From contig JALONT010000036.1 of NCBI GenBank assembly GCA_025454795.1, forward strand, positions 1-45,196: 45,196 nucleotides of DNA, in the 5' to 3' direction. The stretch is from Bacteroidales bacterium. Its GTDB lineage: Bacteria; Bacteroidota; Bacteroidia; Bacteroidales; VadinHA17. Position numbers and translations under genes: made by a program. Shown here piece by piece: positions 30,523-39,449 of this stretch. The notes below the pieces were generated by a model. It ran no database searches. It was not told the origin of the DNA and was given only the letters and a program-made list of their open reading frames with translations. Positions within the stretch are counted from its first letter, which is position 1. Each line of letters starts with the position of its first letter.

Positions 30523-31272
30523 TTACTGCTCCATAAATCCCTGATCTTTAAGAACCTGCAAGAACATTCTTGAAAAATAAACATTATCCTCCTTCTTGTA
30601 CCTCACGTCGGTAAATACCTGGGCAAGTGTTTCCTTGTTATTCTCTTTCACAAATTGTTGCGAGTCTGATCTTTCTTCCTTTCCCCTGTAAAATCTTTCG
30701 ATGTCCGGAGTATAATAATCATGATAAACCTCCTTATGGACAACTGCTTCTAACGGAAGCCTGTCTAACTGTTCCGGTTCTTCATCCGGCCAGCCCAGGG
30801 TGACAGTGGTTACAGGGACAACTCCTTTCGGGAGTTTCAGTGTTTCAATTATCTTATGTGCCATATAGGTTGTGGTTCCCAGGTAACAGATACCAAGACC
30901 TTCTGATTCAGCAGCAATGCAAAGAGTCTGGGCAACCAGGAGTGCATCTATGGCTGCGGTAAAGAACGACAGGAAATTGTCATAACCTGGTTTTGCATTA
31001 TTCTGATGGCACCATTTACTGAATCTGTTAAAATCGGCGCAGAAAGTCAGCACAACCGGGGCTTCAGTTATCATCTTCTGGTTAAAATGAAAAGGAGAAA
31101 GCTTTTTTTTCTTTTCGATATCTTTTATCACAATGATGCTGTAAACCTGCATATTACCGGTTGTTGATGTCCGGCATGCCTTCAAAAGAATATTATTAAG
31201 CAGTTCATCTTCAACAGGTTTTCCTGAATATTTACGGATGCTCCTGCGATCAAGCAGATTTTTAAAATTCAT
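30523..31272 (-). CDS. Nitroreductase-family FMN oxidoreductase
   Basis: A 249-residue NfsA-like flavoprotein. The FMN-phosphate-binding RRSIRKYSGKPV is at residues 9-20. The central domain has the AAIDALLVAQTLCIAAESEGLGICYLG motif (about 107-133), and VTLGWPDEEPEQLDRLPLEAVVH (about 157-180) matches NfsA/FRP-type enzymes. It would use NAD(P)H to reduce quinones, nitro compounds or flavins; the physiological substrate is unknown. No signal peptide. It is divergent from the DUF1080 gene with a 179-bp spacer to that gene's start. Confidence 0.9.
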   Translation of the reverse strand: MNFKNLLDRRSIRKYSGKPVEDELLNNILLKACRTSTTGNMQVYSIIVIKDIEKKKKLSPFHFNQKMITEAPVVLTFCADFNRFSKWCHQNNAKPGYDNFLSFFTAAIDALLVAQTLCIAAESEGLGICYLGTTTYMAHKIIETLKLPKGVVPVTTVTLGWPDEEPEQLDRLPLEAVVHKEVYHDYYTPDIERFYRGKEERSDSQQFVKENNKETLAQVFTDVRYKKEDNVYFSRMFLQVLKDQGFMEQ

Positions 31273-31451
31273 AGGATTATTTTATTGTGGAAAATAATAC
31301 AAAGAAAATAATTTCTGTCGATTCAGTCAAAGTTGATGAAAAGGATTTTGTTATCTTAGTTGATCTAAAAAAGCAGTTTGATGAGGTATGGATGTTCCGG
31401 ATAACAGAAAGAGTCCCGGTTATAATTATATATATTAAATTTAATATAAAT

Positions 31452-32180
31452 ATGAGGAGATTTATTTGCATCATTTTGTTAGCCATGACAGTGGTCAGCA
31501 TCAATGCGCAGATGAAACCGGAAGAGACCGAAGACTGGTCAGGGAAACCTGAGATAGTAATCCCCGGAAAGAACAATCAGCCTCCTTCAGATGCGATTGT
31601 ATTGTTCTCTGGTCAGAATGATGTTGTAAACTGGGTCCATGAAAAAGGAGGTCCTGTTAAATGGACTGCAGATTCGTGTCTGACTATAGTCCCGAACACC
31701 GGAAGCATAAAAACGGTACAATCATTTGGTGACTGCCAGTTGCATATTGAATGGAAAACACCATCGGAGGTAAAAGGGACCAGTCAGGGACGAGGGAACA
31801 GCGGCATATTCCTGATGGGGAAATATGAACTCCAGGTGCTTGACTCGTACAATAATGAGACCTACCATAACGGACAGGCCGGATCGATTTACAAGCAGTT
31901 CGCACCCCTCGTGAATGCCTCACTTGGCCCGGGGCAATGGCAAACCTATGATGTTGTTTTTACTGCGCCCGTAATTAATGCAGACGGAGCGCTCCTCACT
32001 CCTGCCTGCTTTACGGTATTTCATAACGGCGTTCTGATCCAGAACCATGTAAAACTAAGAGGACCTACTGAATATATCGGGATCCCGGTGTACAAAGCAC
32101 ATGAGGAAAAACTGCCACTCGTGCTTCAGGACCATAAGAATCCTGTTTCGTTCAGGAATATATGGATAAGGGAGCTTTAA
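31452..32180 (+). CDS. Secreted DUF1080 protein (3-keto-disaccharide hydrolase family)
   Basis: A 242-residue protein starting at ATG 31452 (MRRFICIILLAMTVVSINAQ), a clean signal peptide; frame extension to 31287 would bury it and is rejected. The DUF1080 concanavalin-like fold is shown by IVLFSGQND, GDCQLHIEWKTP, GRGNSGIFLMGKYELQVLD, GQAGSIYK and the C-terminal PLVLQDHKNPVSFRNIWIREL. Members act on 3-keto-glycosides in the pathway described in Bacteroides, cleaving after an oxidoreductase makes the 3-keto sugar. The next two plus-strand genes encode a sugar isomerase and a Gfo/Idh/MocA oxidoreductase, the expected partners. Export to the periplasm is predicted. Confidence 0.9.
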   Translation: MRRFICIILLAMTVVSINAQMKPEETEDWSGKPEIVIPGKNNQPPSDAIVLFSGQNDVVNWVHEKGGPVKWTADSCLTIVPNTGSIKTVQSFGDCQLHIEWKTPSEVKGTSQGRGNSGIFLMGKYELQVLDSYNNETYHNGQAGSIYKQFAPLVNASLGPGQWQTYDVVFTAPVINADGALLTPACFTVFHNGVLIQNHVKLRGPTEYIGIPVYKAHEEKLPLVLQDHKNPVSFRNIWIREL

Positions 32181-32285
32181 AGATAAAAGATAAAAGATAA
32201 AAGATAAAAGCTGAGGAGTGTAGCGACGAACCGATCCGCCAACCGGCGGAGAGCTCGGCGAAGCCAAATCCCGCTTCGGCGGGAA
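32179..32285 (+). repeat. 7-bp tandem repeat behind DUF1080 plus two small hairpins
   Basis: The DUF1080 stop TAA (32178-32180) is followed at once by four and a half copies of AGATAAA (equivalent to TAAAAGA). Then come two short palindromes, TCCGCCAACCGGCGGA and CCCGCTTCGGCGGG, before the next gene. Same heptamer and orientation as at 25494 and 30484. Confidence 0.85.
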
Positions 32286-32325
32286 CAAAAGACAAAAAAA
32301 TAATCAGAAATAAAGACAAACAAAC

Positions 32326-33318
32326 ATGAGCAGACCGGTTACTTTATTCACAGGCCAGTGGGCTGATCTACCGCTGGAGAAAGTATGTCAGAAAGCCAGA
32401 TCATTCGGATATGATGGTCTTGAGCTGGCATGCTGGGGCGACCATTTTGAAGTCAACAAAGCAAACGATGCCTATTGCAGGACTAAACGCAAGCTGCTGA
32501 ACAAATATGGACTCAAAGTATTTTCAATCTCAAATCATCTTGTCGGGCAGGCAGTTGCAGATCGCATTGACGAGCGTCATAAAGGAATACTTCCGGATTA
32601 TGTCTGGGGTGACGGTAATCCTGAAGAAGTAAAAAAACGTGCTGCTGAGGAGATGATCAAAACTGGTGAAGCAGCCGGGAGACTTGGAGTTTCCATTGTT
32701 AATGGGTTTACGGGAAGCCCGATATGGCATCTCAATTATTCATTTCCGCCCAATACACCAAAAATGATCGAAGACGGATTTAAAGAATTTGCAAAACGCT
32801 GGAAGCCGATTCTGGATTATTATAAAAGATTGGGTATCCGCTTTGGACTTGAAGTCCATCCGACAGAGATTGCTTTTGATATTGCATCTGCAAGGAGAGC
32901 ATTAAAAGCAGTGAATAATCATCCTGCATTTTGTTTCAATTTTGATCCATCACATTTCGGATACCAGGGTGTTGATTACATACAGTTTATATATACATTC
33001 GCTGACAGGATCATTCACGTTCACATGAAGGATGCAGGTTGGTCAGAGTCACCAACTGAAGCGGGAGTCTTCGGAGGACATACTGAATTCGGAACTAAGG
33101 GGCGATACTGGGATTTCAGAAGTCTTGGACGGGGTAATATCAATTTTGAAGAGATCATAAGGGCTCTTAACCGTATTGGCTACAACGGACCGCTTTCCGT
33201 TGAATGGGAAGACAGCGGTATGGATCGTGAACATGGTGCCAGAGAAGCCTGTGAATTTGTAAAAGCAATCGACTTCCCTCCTTCCGGAATTGCTTTTGAT
33301 GCAGCGTACGAAAAGTAA
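32326..33318 (+). CDS. Sugar phosphate isomerase/epimerase-like TIM barrel (AP endonuclease 2 fold)
   Basis: A 330-residue xylose-isomerase-like barrel. Putative divalent-metal ligands occur at the usual places: Glu in FGLEVHPTE, Asp and His in [11 protein letters not shown], His in IIHVHMKDA and Glu in LSVEWEDSG. No signal peptide, so cytosolic. Relatives epimerise keto-sugars, dehydrate inosose, or, in 3-keto-glycoside pathways, hydrate or eliminate from 3-keto sugars. The position between DUF1080 and a Gfo/Idh/MocA gene makes a 3-keto-sugar role likely, but the exact reaction is inferred. Confidence 0.88.
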   Translation: MSRPVTLFTGQWADLPLEKVCQKARSFGYDGLELACWGDHFEVNKANDAYCRTKRKLLNKYGLKVFSISNHLVGQAVADRIDERHKGILPDYVWGDGNPEEVKKRAAEEMIKTGEAAGRLGVSIVNGFTGSPIWHLNYSFPPNTPKMIEDGFKEFAKRWKPILDYYKRLGIRFGLEVHPTEIAFDIASARRALKAVNNHPAFCFNFDPSHFGYQGVDYIQFIYTFADRIIHVHMKDAGWSESPTEAGVFGGHTEFGTKGRYWDFRSLGRGNINFEEIIRALNRIGYNGPLSVEWEDSGMDREHGAREACEFVKAIDFPPSGIAFDAAYEK

Positions 33319-33396
33319 TCTTTCTCAAATCCCCTCATAAAAGGGACTGGGGTGGGTTTTAAAAGATTGAAATATATAAATATTAAAAAAGAACTT

Positions 33397-34530
33397 ATGA
33401 AAAAAATTATAATGGGAATGATCGGCGGAGGTATTGGAGCATTCATTGGGGACGCCCATCGTCGTGCTTCCCGTATCTGCAACGATTTTGAACTTGTCGG
33501 AGGCGTCTTTGATATTGATTATGAGAAGAGTAAAGTATTTGCTGCCAAAGAAGGGATTAGTCTGGACAGATGCTATAAAAGCGTTGATGCACTAATTAAG
33601 GCAGAGCTTGCCTTACCAAAAAATGAAAGAATGGAAGTTGTTGCTATTGTTACACCAAATGACCTTCATTATCCATTTGCAAAGAAGCTTCTGTCAGGTG
33701 GTTTTCACCTGGTATGCGAAAAACCTATGACCCTTACCGTAAAAGAGGCTCTCGACCTGGAAAAACTTGTCGCTAAAACCAAAAAGACCTTTGCACTTAC
33801 CCATACATACACAGGATACCCTATGGTAAGGCAGATGAGAGACCTTATATCCAAAGGTGTTCTTGGCACAATACAACGTATTGACGCCCAGTATTACCAG
33901 GGATGGATCAACTCTGTAATCCATGGTACAGGCAGCAGGATAACCGGAATATGGAGGCTCGATCCGAAACATGCGGGAGTAAGCAGCTGCATGGGCGATA
34001 TAGGAGTACATGCATTCAATCTTATCGAATACACTACGGGTCTTGAAGTCAAAGAAGTATTGTCAGATCTGAATCCGGTAAAAGATGGAATAAAGCTCGA
34101 CCTTGATGGAACTGTTATGATACGGTTCAGCAAAACGCTGAAAGGTGTGATAAGGGCAAGTCAGATCTGTGCAGGTTTAGAGAATGACATTTTAATTTCA
34201 GTATACGGATCAAAGGCAAGCCTGAGATGGGGCCAGGAAAACCCTAACTACCTTTACTTGTTCAGCGATTCAGAACCAACTAAAATTTTCAAACCAGCAC
34301 ACGGCTATAATGTTAAACTTGCTGAAGAAGGACATACTATGCCGGCAGGACATCCTGAAGGAATATATGAAGCGTTGGCCAATATATATAAAGGTACCGC
34401 CAAGTCGATCCGTAAAGAGAAATTCAATCCAGGCGAATTCCCGACAGTTCATGATGGCGTACGGGGCATGAAATTCATTCATGCTGTCATAAACTCGAAC
34501 GCTAAAGGAAATGTGTGGATGAAGGTGTAA
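33397..34530 (+). CDS. Cytosolic Gfo/Idh/MocA-family oxidoreductase
   Basis: A 377-residue NAD(P)-dependent dehydrogenase. ATG 33397 (MKKIIMGMIGGGIGAFIG) puts the nucleotide-binding GGGIGAF at the N-terminus; upstream in-frame residues are ignored. The catalytic CEKP motif is at 107-110 and the C-terminal substrate domain has GDIGVHAFNLIEY with the family's conserved Asp and His. Without a signal peptide it differs from the two Tat-exported paralogues on the minus strand. Likely role: oxidising or reducing a sugar or 3-keto-sugar taken up after periplasmic processing. It is 78 bp after the isomerase gene. Confidence 0.9.
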   Translation: MKKIIMGMIGGGIGAFIGDAHRRASRICNDFELVGGVFDIDYEKSKVFAAKEGISLDRCYKSVDALIKAELALPKNERMEVVAIVTPNDLHYPFAKKLLSGGFHLVCEKPMTLTVKEALDLEKLVAKTKKTFALTHTYTGYPMVRQMRDLISKGVLGTIQRIDAQYYQGWINSVIHGTGSRITGIWRLDPKHAGVSSCMGDIGVHAFNLIEYTTGLEVKEVLSDLNPVKDGIKLDLDGTVMIRFSKTLKGVIRASQICAGLENDILISVYGSKASLRWGQENPNYLYLFSDSEPTKIFKPAHGYNVKLAEEGHTMPAGHPEGIYEALANIYKGTAKSIRKEKFNPGEFPTVHDGVRGMKFIHAVINSNAKGNVWMKV

Positions 34531-34596
34531 CGGTATGACGGTATGACGGCGTGACGGTGTTGACGGTGTAACGGTATTACGGCATCACGGCGTAAG
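34522..34596 (+). repeat. 8-bp tandem repeat containing the oxidoreductase stop codon
   Basis: About nine copies of ACGGYRTR (ACGGTGTA, ACGGTATG, ACGGCGTG and so on), starting in the last two codons of the Gfo/Idh/MocA gene so that the TAA at 34528-34530 is part of the unit. Further on, to 34789, are two small hairpins (CCCCTT/AAGGGG about 34632-34648; TCCCGAT/ATCGGGA 34700-34715) and a degenerate ACACAGAG-type repeat (34750-34785); no gene is seen there. Confidence 0.85.
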
Positions 34597-34789
34597 GAAC
34601 TAAGAGCGCATAGGCGTAATAGCTTTAGTCCCCCCTTGAGGGAAGGGGCGGTATAATACTGCAAAAATATTCTTGTATAATTATAACCTTGTGAATCTCT
34701 CCCGATAAATCGGGACAAGTTGTGAAAGTTCTTATTTTTTTACAAAGAGCTACACAGAGTAGACACAGAGAACCACAGAGAATATTCTG

Positions 34790-35062
34790 TCATTTTTTCT
34801 TCTTCAGAAGGAAGAATGCTGCACCTCCGATAATAATTACAGCTCCTGCAATTAGTACTATTGCTCCGGCACCAATTTTCCCGGATCCTTTGGCATCTTC
34901 AGTTTTTTTATCTTCAACTGCATAGTAGAATTCCGGCTTTGCTTCAGTATCCATATTGATGGTATCCTTTTCGGGTTTTGGCTGTTCCTGTGCAACTACG
35001 GGGATTATACAGCTTACTGCAAGCACGATAGAGAAAATGATACCTGAAATTGATTTTTTCAT
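34790..35062 (-). CDS. Small exported protein with C-terminal membrane anchor and Lys tail
   Basis: A 90-residue protein with a signal peptide (about 1-25, ending VVAQ), a charged Pro/Lys/Glu/Asp-rich middle, a GSGKIGAG linker, one strongly hydrophobic Gly/Ala/Ile helix (about 66-86) and KKKK at the end. The tripartite end (flexible Gly-rich stretch, helix, basic tail) recalls sorting-signal architectures such as GlyGly-CTERM or PEP-CTERM, but no known recognition motif is seen. It may simply be a small inner-membrane protein. It lies 17 bp after the GT-C/TPR gene, so it is probably the third gene of that operon. Confidence 0.65.
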   Translation of the reverse strand: MKKSISGIIFSIVLAVSCIIPVVAQEQPKPEKDTINMDTEAKPEFYYAVEDKKTEDAKGSGKIGAGAIVLIAGAVIIIGGAAFFLLKKKK

Positions 35063-35079
35063 CTTAAATTATTTTATAA

Positions 35080-37143
35080 TTATTTTATAGTTTCAGCCTG
35101 TTTATAGTATTTATCAGCAATTACCGGGTCGCTTATTCTGTAAGTGTCTGCCAGTGCCATTATTGCAGGTTTATATTTCGGGTTTATGGTCAGACACTCC
35201 CTCAACAACCTCCTTGCTTTCTGCAAATCTTTATCAGCCACAAGTCCTGCCAGTTCGACGTATGCCTTAAAGTACTTCCGGTTTATGCTGATCACTTTTT
35301 CATAGTACCCCGAAGCACTTTCTGATTCATTTCTGCTCTTTGCAATATTCCCGAGATACATAAGGATTGGTTCAAACTCAGGATTTATTTCCAGCCCCTT
35401 CTTTAGTACTGAATCAGCTTTCAGATATTGACCGTCGTTATACAATGCCCGTGCAAAATTATAAAAAATCATTTCATCCCCGTTATCAAATGAAAGTGCT
35501 TTCTCAAAAAAATTCAAAGACTCCTTTATTCTGCCCTCTTCAAGTGCTTTATAACCAAGGTAATCTGCTTTTGTTTTTCTTTCAAGAACCGCACAAACAG
35601 GAACAGAATCGACATATATTATCTGTATTGCATTTTCTGGCGGCCAAAGATTATTTTTTAACTTAAATGGAGAAATGTACCTGTTGGTGATTATTACGTA
35701 ATCCCAGTCATACTGACTTCTCTCTTCATTTCTGAGATAAGCAGTTTTAATTTCCGGATAATTTCTGAACTGCCAATCCACACTAAATGTTGCTTTTACA
35801 ACTGCTGTTTCAATTTTCTTATCTTCCAGATATCGGATAAGCCATTCAGAAGCTTCTGTCTGGCTGACATAATAATAATCCGTCTCATAATTACCGTTAG
35901 CTCCATTTAATCCTCCTGCAAGCTGATTATAGTACAAATACTCGTATGGGTGGTTCAGCATCATAAATCGAACCGGATGAATAGTTGCCAGGCAAAGTAT
36001 CAGGATCAAGCTAAATCTAAAGAGTTTTTTTCCAAGGGAATCATACAGGAAATTTAAGCCGGCCGCAGCAAGTAGCACTATCGGAGGGTAAACAAACAGA
36101 AACTGCCTCCAGGAGCTGTATACATTCGATCTTTCCGCTATTGCGAAGAAGAGCGGAAAGAGAATTGTAAACATCAGGATCGCATAGATAAGGGCTTTCC
36201 CCGATTCAATTATTCTTTTTATGAAAAGGAAGAATGCCACTGTTCCTGAAATGACTATTACAGGTATAGTAATTGCCATCGATTTTGGAAGGTAATACCA
36301 TGGCATGAAATCTGACCATTGGACCTTTCCTTCAAATATCTGCCTGAATGTATCAGGGAAATGAGCCATAACCCTGTATGATTCAATTACATTTTTAAAA
36401 GGTGACTGCAGAGCGTATGGCCATAACAGAATTCCGAGGAAAAAGGCTGTAATGGAAGCTATGATTATAATTATCAGTCCATTAACTGTATGTCTCAGAT
36501 CAGGTTGCCTGTTTCTGACATTATAATTGAAAAAGAATAATATGAAGAAGAGAAACAGGTAACAGATCAGAAGCAATCCGCCTGCCCTGATACTTATTGA
36601 AAATGAAATGCTTAAAACCAGTAAAATAATATCAGAGAAGCTGATTTTTTTCGCCGGTGAAAGTATCCTCATGGAAAAATAGATCCCGGCTATATAAGAA
36701 AGTGAGAAAGGAATATCTTTCAGGTTATTCAGTGAATGTCCCAGAAAAGTCGGGGAGACTGAGAAAAGAAACAAAACTATTATTCCTGTTCTGTATCCTG
36801 ATAACCAGACTGCAAAAAGAGCTGTAGTCAATATAGTCAGCCATCCTGCTATTGCGCTCATTATGTGGCGGAAGCTATAGATATCTTCAATGCTGAACCA
36901 TTTGATGAAGAAAGTAACTACATTATCATAAGACTGCCCGTAATACTTCAGATGAGAGACCGGTGTTTTAATTGCCGATTGATCTGCACCATGAGTAGCA
37001 AAATAGTTATAAACTGCAACAGAATGGTCATAATGAAGGACCTCGTCGCATGAGATCCCTGCATTTCTGCTCATAACCAGCATTAAAATAAGAAGAAAGG
37101 CTGAAGCAATAAAAAAGATATATTTCAATCTTGTCTCTTTCAT
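35080..37143 (-). CDS. GT-C fold membrane glycosyltransferase with C-terminal TPR domain
   Basis: A 687-residue protein. Residues about 7-410 hold roughly ten membrane segments with an Asp-Glu pair (SCDEVLHYDH, about 31-40) in the first periplasmic loop, the catalytic position of GT39/ArnT-like enzymes that use polyprenyl-phosphate sugars. A soluble region of about 120 residues follows, then three to four TPR units (about 535-680: GYKALEEGRIKESLNFFEKAL; LYNDGQYLKADSVLKKGLEI; GYYEKVISINRKYFKAYVEL). It is 5 bp after the GT2 gene, which would make its lipid-linked donor. The acceptor (protein, lipid or glycan) is unknown. Confidence 0.8.
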   Translation of the reverse strand: MKETRLKYIFFIASAFLLILMLVMSRNAGISCDEVLHYDHSVAVYNYFATHGADQSAIKTPVSHLKYYGQSYDNVVTFFIKWFSIEDIYSFRHIMSAIAGWLTILTTALFAVWLSGYRTGIIVLFLFSVSPTFLGHSLNNLKDIPFSLSYIAGIYFSMRILSPAKKISFSDIILLVLSISFSISIRAGGLLLICYLFLFFILFFFNYNVRNRQPDLRHTVNGLIIIIIASITAFFLGILLWPYALQSPFKNVIESYRVMAHFPDTFRQIFEGKVQWSDFMPWYYLPKSMAITIPVIVISGTVAFFLFIKRIIESGKALIYAILMFTILFPLFFAIAERSNVYSSWRQFLFVYPPIVLLAAAGLNFLYDSLGKKLFRFSLILILCLATIHPVRFMMLNHPYEYLYYNQLAGGLNGANGNYETDYYYVSQTEASEWLIRYLEDKKIETAVVKATFSVDWQFRNYPEIKTAYLRNEERSQYDWDYVIITNRYISPFKLKNNLWPPENAIQIIYVDSVPVCAVLERKTKADYLGYKALEEGRIKESLNFFEKALSFDNGDEMIFYNFARALYNDGQYLKADSVLKKGLEINPEFEPILMYLGNIAKSRNESESASGYYEKVISINRKYFKAYVELAGLVADKDLQKARRLLRECLTINPKYKPAIMALADTYRISDPVIADKYYKQAETIK

Positions 37144-37148
37144 GACGA

Positions 37149-38072
37149 TTACGATGAGCCATCATAGAATTTTCTGACAAAATAGACCGGACGGTTTTGA
37201 GATTCTTTATAATTTCTGAATATATATTCTCCGATTATTCCAAGGAACACCAGCTGGATCGAACCAAGAAAATAGATGCTTAACAATGTTGATGACCATC
37301 CCGGGGTGGCAATTCCTGCAACTTTAGCAATAATGACAAAAATACCGGCACCAAGAAATATAATAGTTCCGATTATACCAAGGATCAGGCAGAATCTGAC
37401 CGGGAACCTGGAAAATGAGAATATTGCATCTGAAGCCAGGATGGAAAGCTTACGAAGGGTCATTTTTGGCAAACCTTTTAACCGGTCATCCCTCACAAAT
37501 TCAATATCTCCGTGCCTGAAACCGATAAATGATCTTAATCCGGGCAGATAACGGACTTTCTCCTTCATGGAGAGCAGAGCATCAACAGCTATTCGTTTCA
37601 TCATCGAATAGTTGCCATAATTTTCCAGATTCGATATATCACCAATGTGCTTAAAGATCATGTGAAACAGGAAAGCATACAGATTACGACCTTTACTTCC
37701 CTTCCTCCCTGTTTTTTTTCCGCTGACTATATCGTAATCCTCCTCTGTTATTTTCCGGTACATCTCTGCAAGCAATTCCGGAGGGTCCTGAAGATCACCA
37801 TCCATCATACCCACTATATCACCTTTTGAATATTCAAGCCCTGCAGTATAAGCAGCCTGATGGCCGAAATTCCTTGAGAGGGAAAGGAGTTTGATCTTCC
37901 TGTTCTTTTCGCTGATCTTCAAAATCTTAGCAAGACTTCCATCTCTGCTCCCATCGTCAACTAAGATTATTTCATAATCCTGAGTGAATGACTCAACAGC
38001 GGTTACAGTACGCCTGATAAGTTCGTCTATCAGTTTTTCTTCGTTAAATACTGGTATTACAATTGAAAGCAT
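37149..38072 (-). CDS. Polyprenyl-phosphate glycosyltransferase (GT2; DPM1/GtrB/ArnC type)
   Basis: A 307-residue membrane enzyme that transfers a sugar from a nucleotide to polyprenyl phosphate on the cytosolic side. The GT2 N-terminal domain has VIPVFNEE (5-12), ILVDDGSRDGS (35-45) and MMDGDLQDPPE (89-99). Two membrane helices (about 228-250 and 265-285) place it in the GtrB-like group. It is cotranscribed with the GT-C/TPR gene, 5 bp apart. The sugar is unknown; glucose, mannose and aminoarabinose are all found in this group. Confidence 0.9.
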   Translation of the reverse strand: MLSIVIPVFNEEKLIDELIRRTVTAVESFTQDYEIILVDDGSRDGSLAKILKISEKNRKIKLLSLSRNFGHQAAYTAGLEYSKGDIVGMMDGDLQDPPELLAEMYRKITEEDYDIVSGKKTGRKGSKGRNLYAFLFHMIFKHIGDISNLENYGNYSMMKRIAVDALLSMKEKVRYLPGLRSFIGFRHGDIEFVRDDRLKGLPKMTLRKLSILASDAIFSFSRFPVRFCLILGIIGTIIFLGAGIFVIIAKVAGIATPGWSSTLLSIYFLGSIQLVFLGIIGEYIFRNYKESQNRPVYFVRKFYDGSS

Positions 38073-38092
38073 ATTAATATATTTTCCTTAGG

Positions 38093-38128
38093 GCTCTTTG
38101 TGATTCTCTCACTAAGAGCACAAAGGTA
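38093..38128 (-). promoter_or_regulatory. Candidate -7 element and inverted repeat upstream of the GT2 gene
   Basis: On the minus strand TACCTTTG (38128-38121) matches the TAnnTTTG -7 element, though no TTTG lies at -33. Just downstream, GCTCTTAGTGA and TCACAAAGAGC (38119-38109 and 38103-38093) form an 11-bp inverted repeat with one mismatch around 5 nt. It could be an operator or a leader hairpin, or just a degenerate intergenic repeat. Confidence 0.4.
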
Positions 38129-38131
38129 AAA

Positions 38132-39346
38132 CTAATTATTTGTCCGTAACCGTGTTAAAGCAAACGTAACATCATCTTTTAATTCAGGAACTTCAGCAAG
38201 GCCTTTAATTGCCGGGATGCAGTAATCAGAACCCATCCAGCTGAGTTCGCGAAGGATAAGTTTTTTAGATTCAGCCGATGCTTCATCATTTTTGAGTATG
38301 CTTACCATTTTCTTTTCAAGCATCAGAATAGTTTTTTCATCTCCGGAAGCTTTACGGATCCTGTCTTGCAGACATGTAAAGTACCTGGTGCTTTTCTGTA
38401 TATCGTAATTGCAAATGTTATCAATAGCTTCATCCAGTGTAATTTCTTTAAAATCAGGGCGTAGCACTACACCGGAAACATTAGGAAAATCAAACGGGAC
38501 CTCCTGTGTTACAGATCCTGAAGCAGCCCATTCAGCGCCTCTCTGAAGTGTCACAATGAAGCCTGTGCATTGCATTGCAGGACCACCACCCTCATCACCA
38601 TATCCCAATGTAGTATGGAATATTCTTCCTTTGCCATAATCAATTACCATCAGCATTGGTTCATCCCTTCCTGTTCCTTTAAATGAAGTATCAGCAAATG
38701 CTGTTGCCAGCACCTGCATATTCTTTGCCGGACCGCGAAGCTGCTGATAAAGCTCATCGCTTGCATGCATCCACCGTGCAGGTAATCCTTTTGTAATCGG
38801 GTGGTCAGCAATTCGTGTTCTCACTTCAAAATCATGCCTTGGACCGTGAGAGCCGGCTTTCCCTGCCGAAGTATCTGTAACCAGGGTGTTCTTTGAATAG
38901 TATACGTATGGACCATCTTTTTCATTACGGTTTCCCCATCCGCCAAGACCTGTCATTTCATTATACTCTTTCCAGTCGGGGAAAGCAATGCTTGATCCAT
39001 GATAAACTACCACACCTCCCCCATTTTTAACATAATCGATAAAAGCCTGTTTTGTCTTTTCAGACCATGAATCACCGCTGTAGTTAAGAACTACGAGCCT
39101 GTACTTTGAGAAATCGGGATTAAAGTTTGTCATATCCCCACCTTTTTCAGGAGTGATCATAATCTCTGTTGAAAATAAACCTGTTCCATCAAGTATCTGC
39201 TTCAGAACAGGATGACTCGCTTTCCAGTTATGTTCACTCTGTCCTGTGATAAGCAGTGTTTCATACACTTCACTTTTCCTACAGGAAGGAAATATTGCGA
39301 TAACTACAGCAATCAATAGAAATATTATATAATATCTTTTTATCAT
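38132..39346 (-). CDS. ThuA-domain lipoprotein
   Basis: A 404-residue predicted lipoprotein: ATG 39346 (MIKRYYIIFLL) gives a signal with lipobox IFPSC (Cys22). The ThuA-like, glutamine-amidotransferase-like fold covers about residues 28-270 (LLITGQSEHNW, VLNYSGDSW, GGVVVYHGSS, GRIFHTTLGYGDE). A helical C-terminal part (about 290-400, ending LRELSWMGSD...VTFALTRL) resembles HEAT-type repeats. ThuA proteins are repeatedly found with Gfo/Idh/MocA oxidoreductases and DUF1080 proteins in sugar clusters, and their reaction is poorly known. It is downstream of two exported oxidoreductases in the same orientation. Confidence 0.87.
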   Translation of the reverse strand: MIKRYYIIFLLIAVVIAIFPSCRKSEVYETLLITGQSEHNWKASHPVLKQILDGTGLFSTEIMITPEKGGDMTNFNPDFSKYRLVVLNYSGDSWSEKTKQAFIDYVKNGGGVVVYHGSSIAFPDWKEYNEMTGLGGWGNRNEKDGPYVYYSKNTLVTDTSAGKAGSHGPRHDFEVRTRIADHPITKGLPARWMHASDELYQQLRGPAKNMQVLATAFADTSFKGTGRDEPMLMVIDYGKGRIFHTTLGYGDEGGGPAMQCTGFIVTLQRGAEWAASGSVTQEVPFDFPNVSGVVLRPDFKEITLDEAIDNICNYDIQKSTRYFTCLQDRIRKASGDEKTILMLEKKMVSILKNDEASAESKKLILRELSWMGSDYCIPAIKGLAEVPELKDDVTFALTRLRTNN

Positions 39347-39449
39347 AATATAAATTATTTTAAAGGTATGATGGAACCGCACATGTTGATAAATTTATTT
39401 TTAGAATCTTTGGCTTTAGTAAAACATGTGGGTTTCATAAATTACAATT

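Noticed and set aside
31287-31451. A possible 55-residue N-terminal extension of the DUF1080 protein, beginning at GTG.
   Set aside because: It would place an obvious signal peptide in the middle of the protein; ATG 31452 gives a normal exported protein. The open frame here is probably chance.
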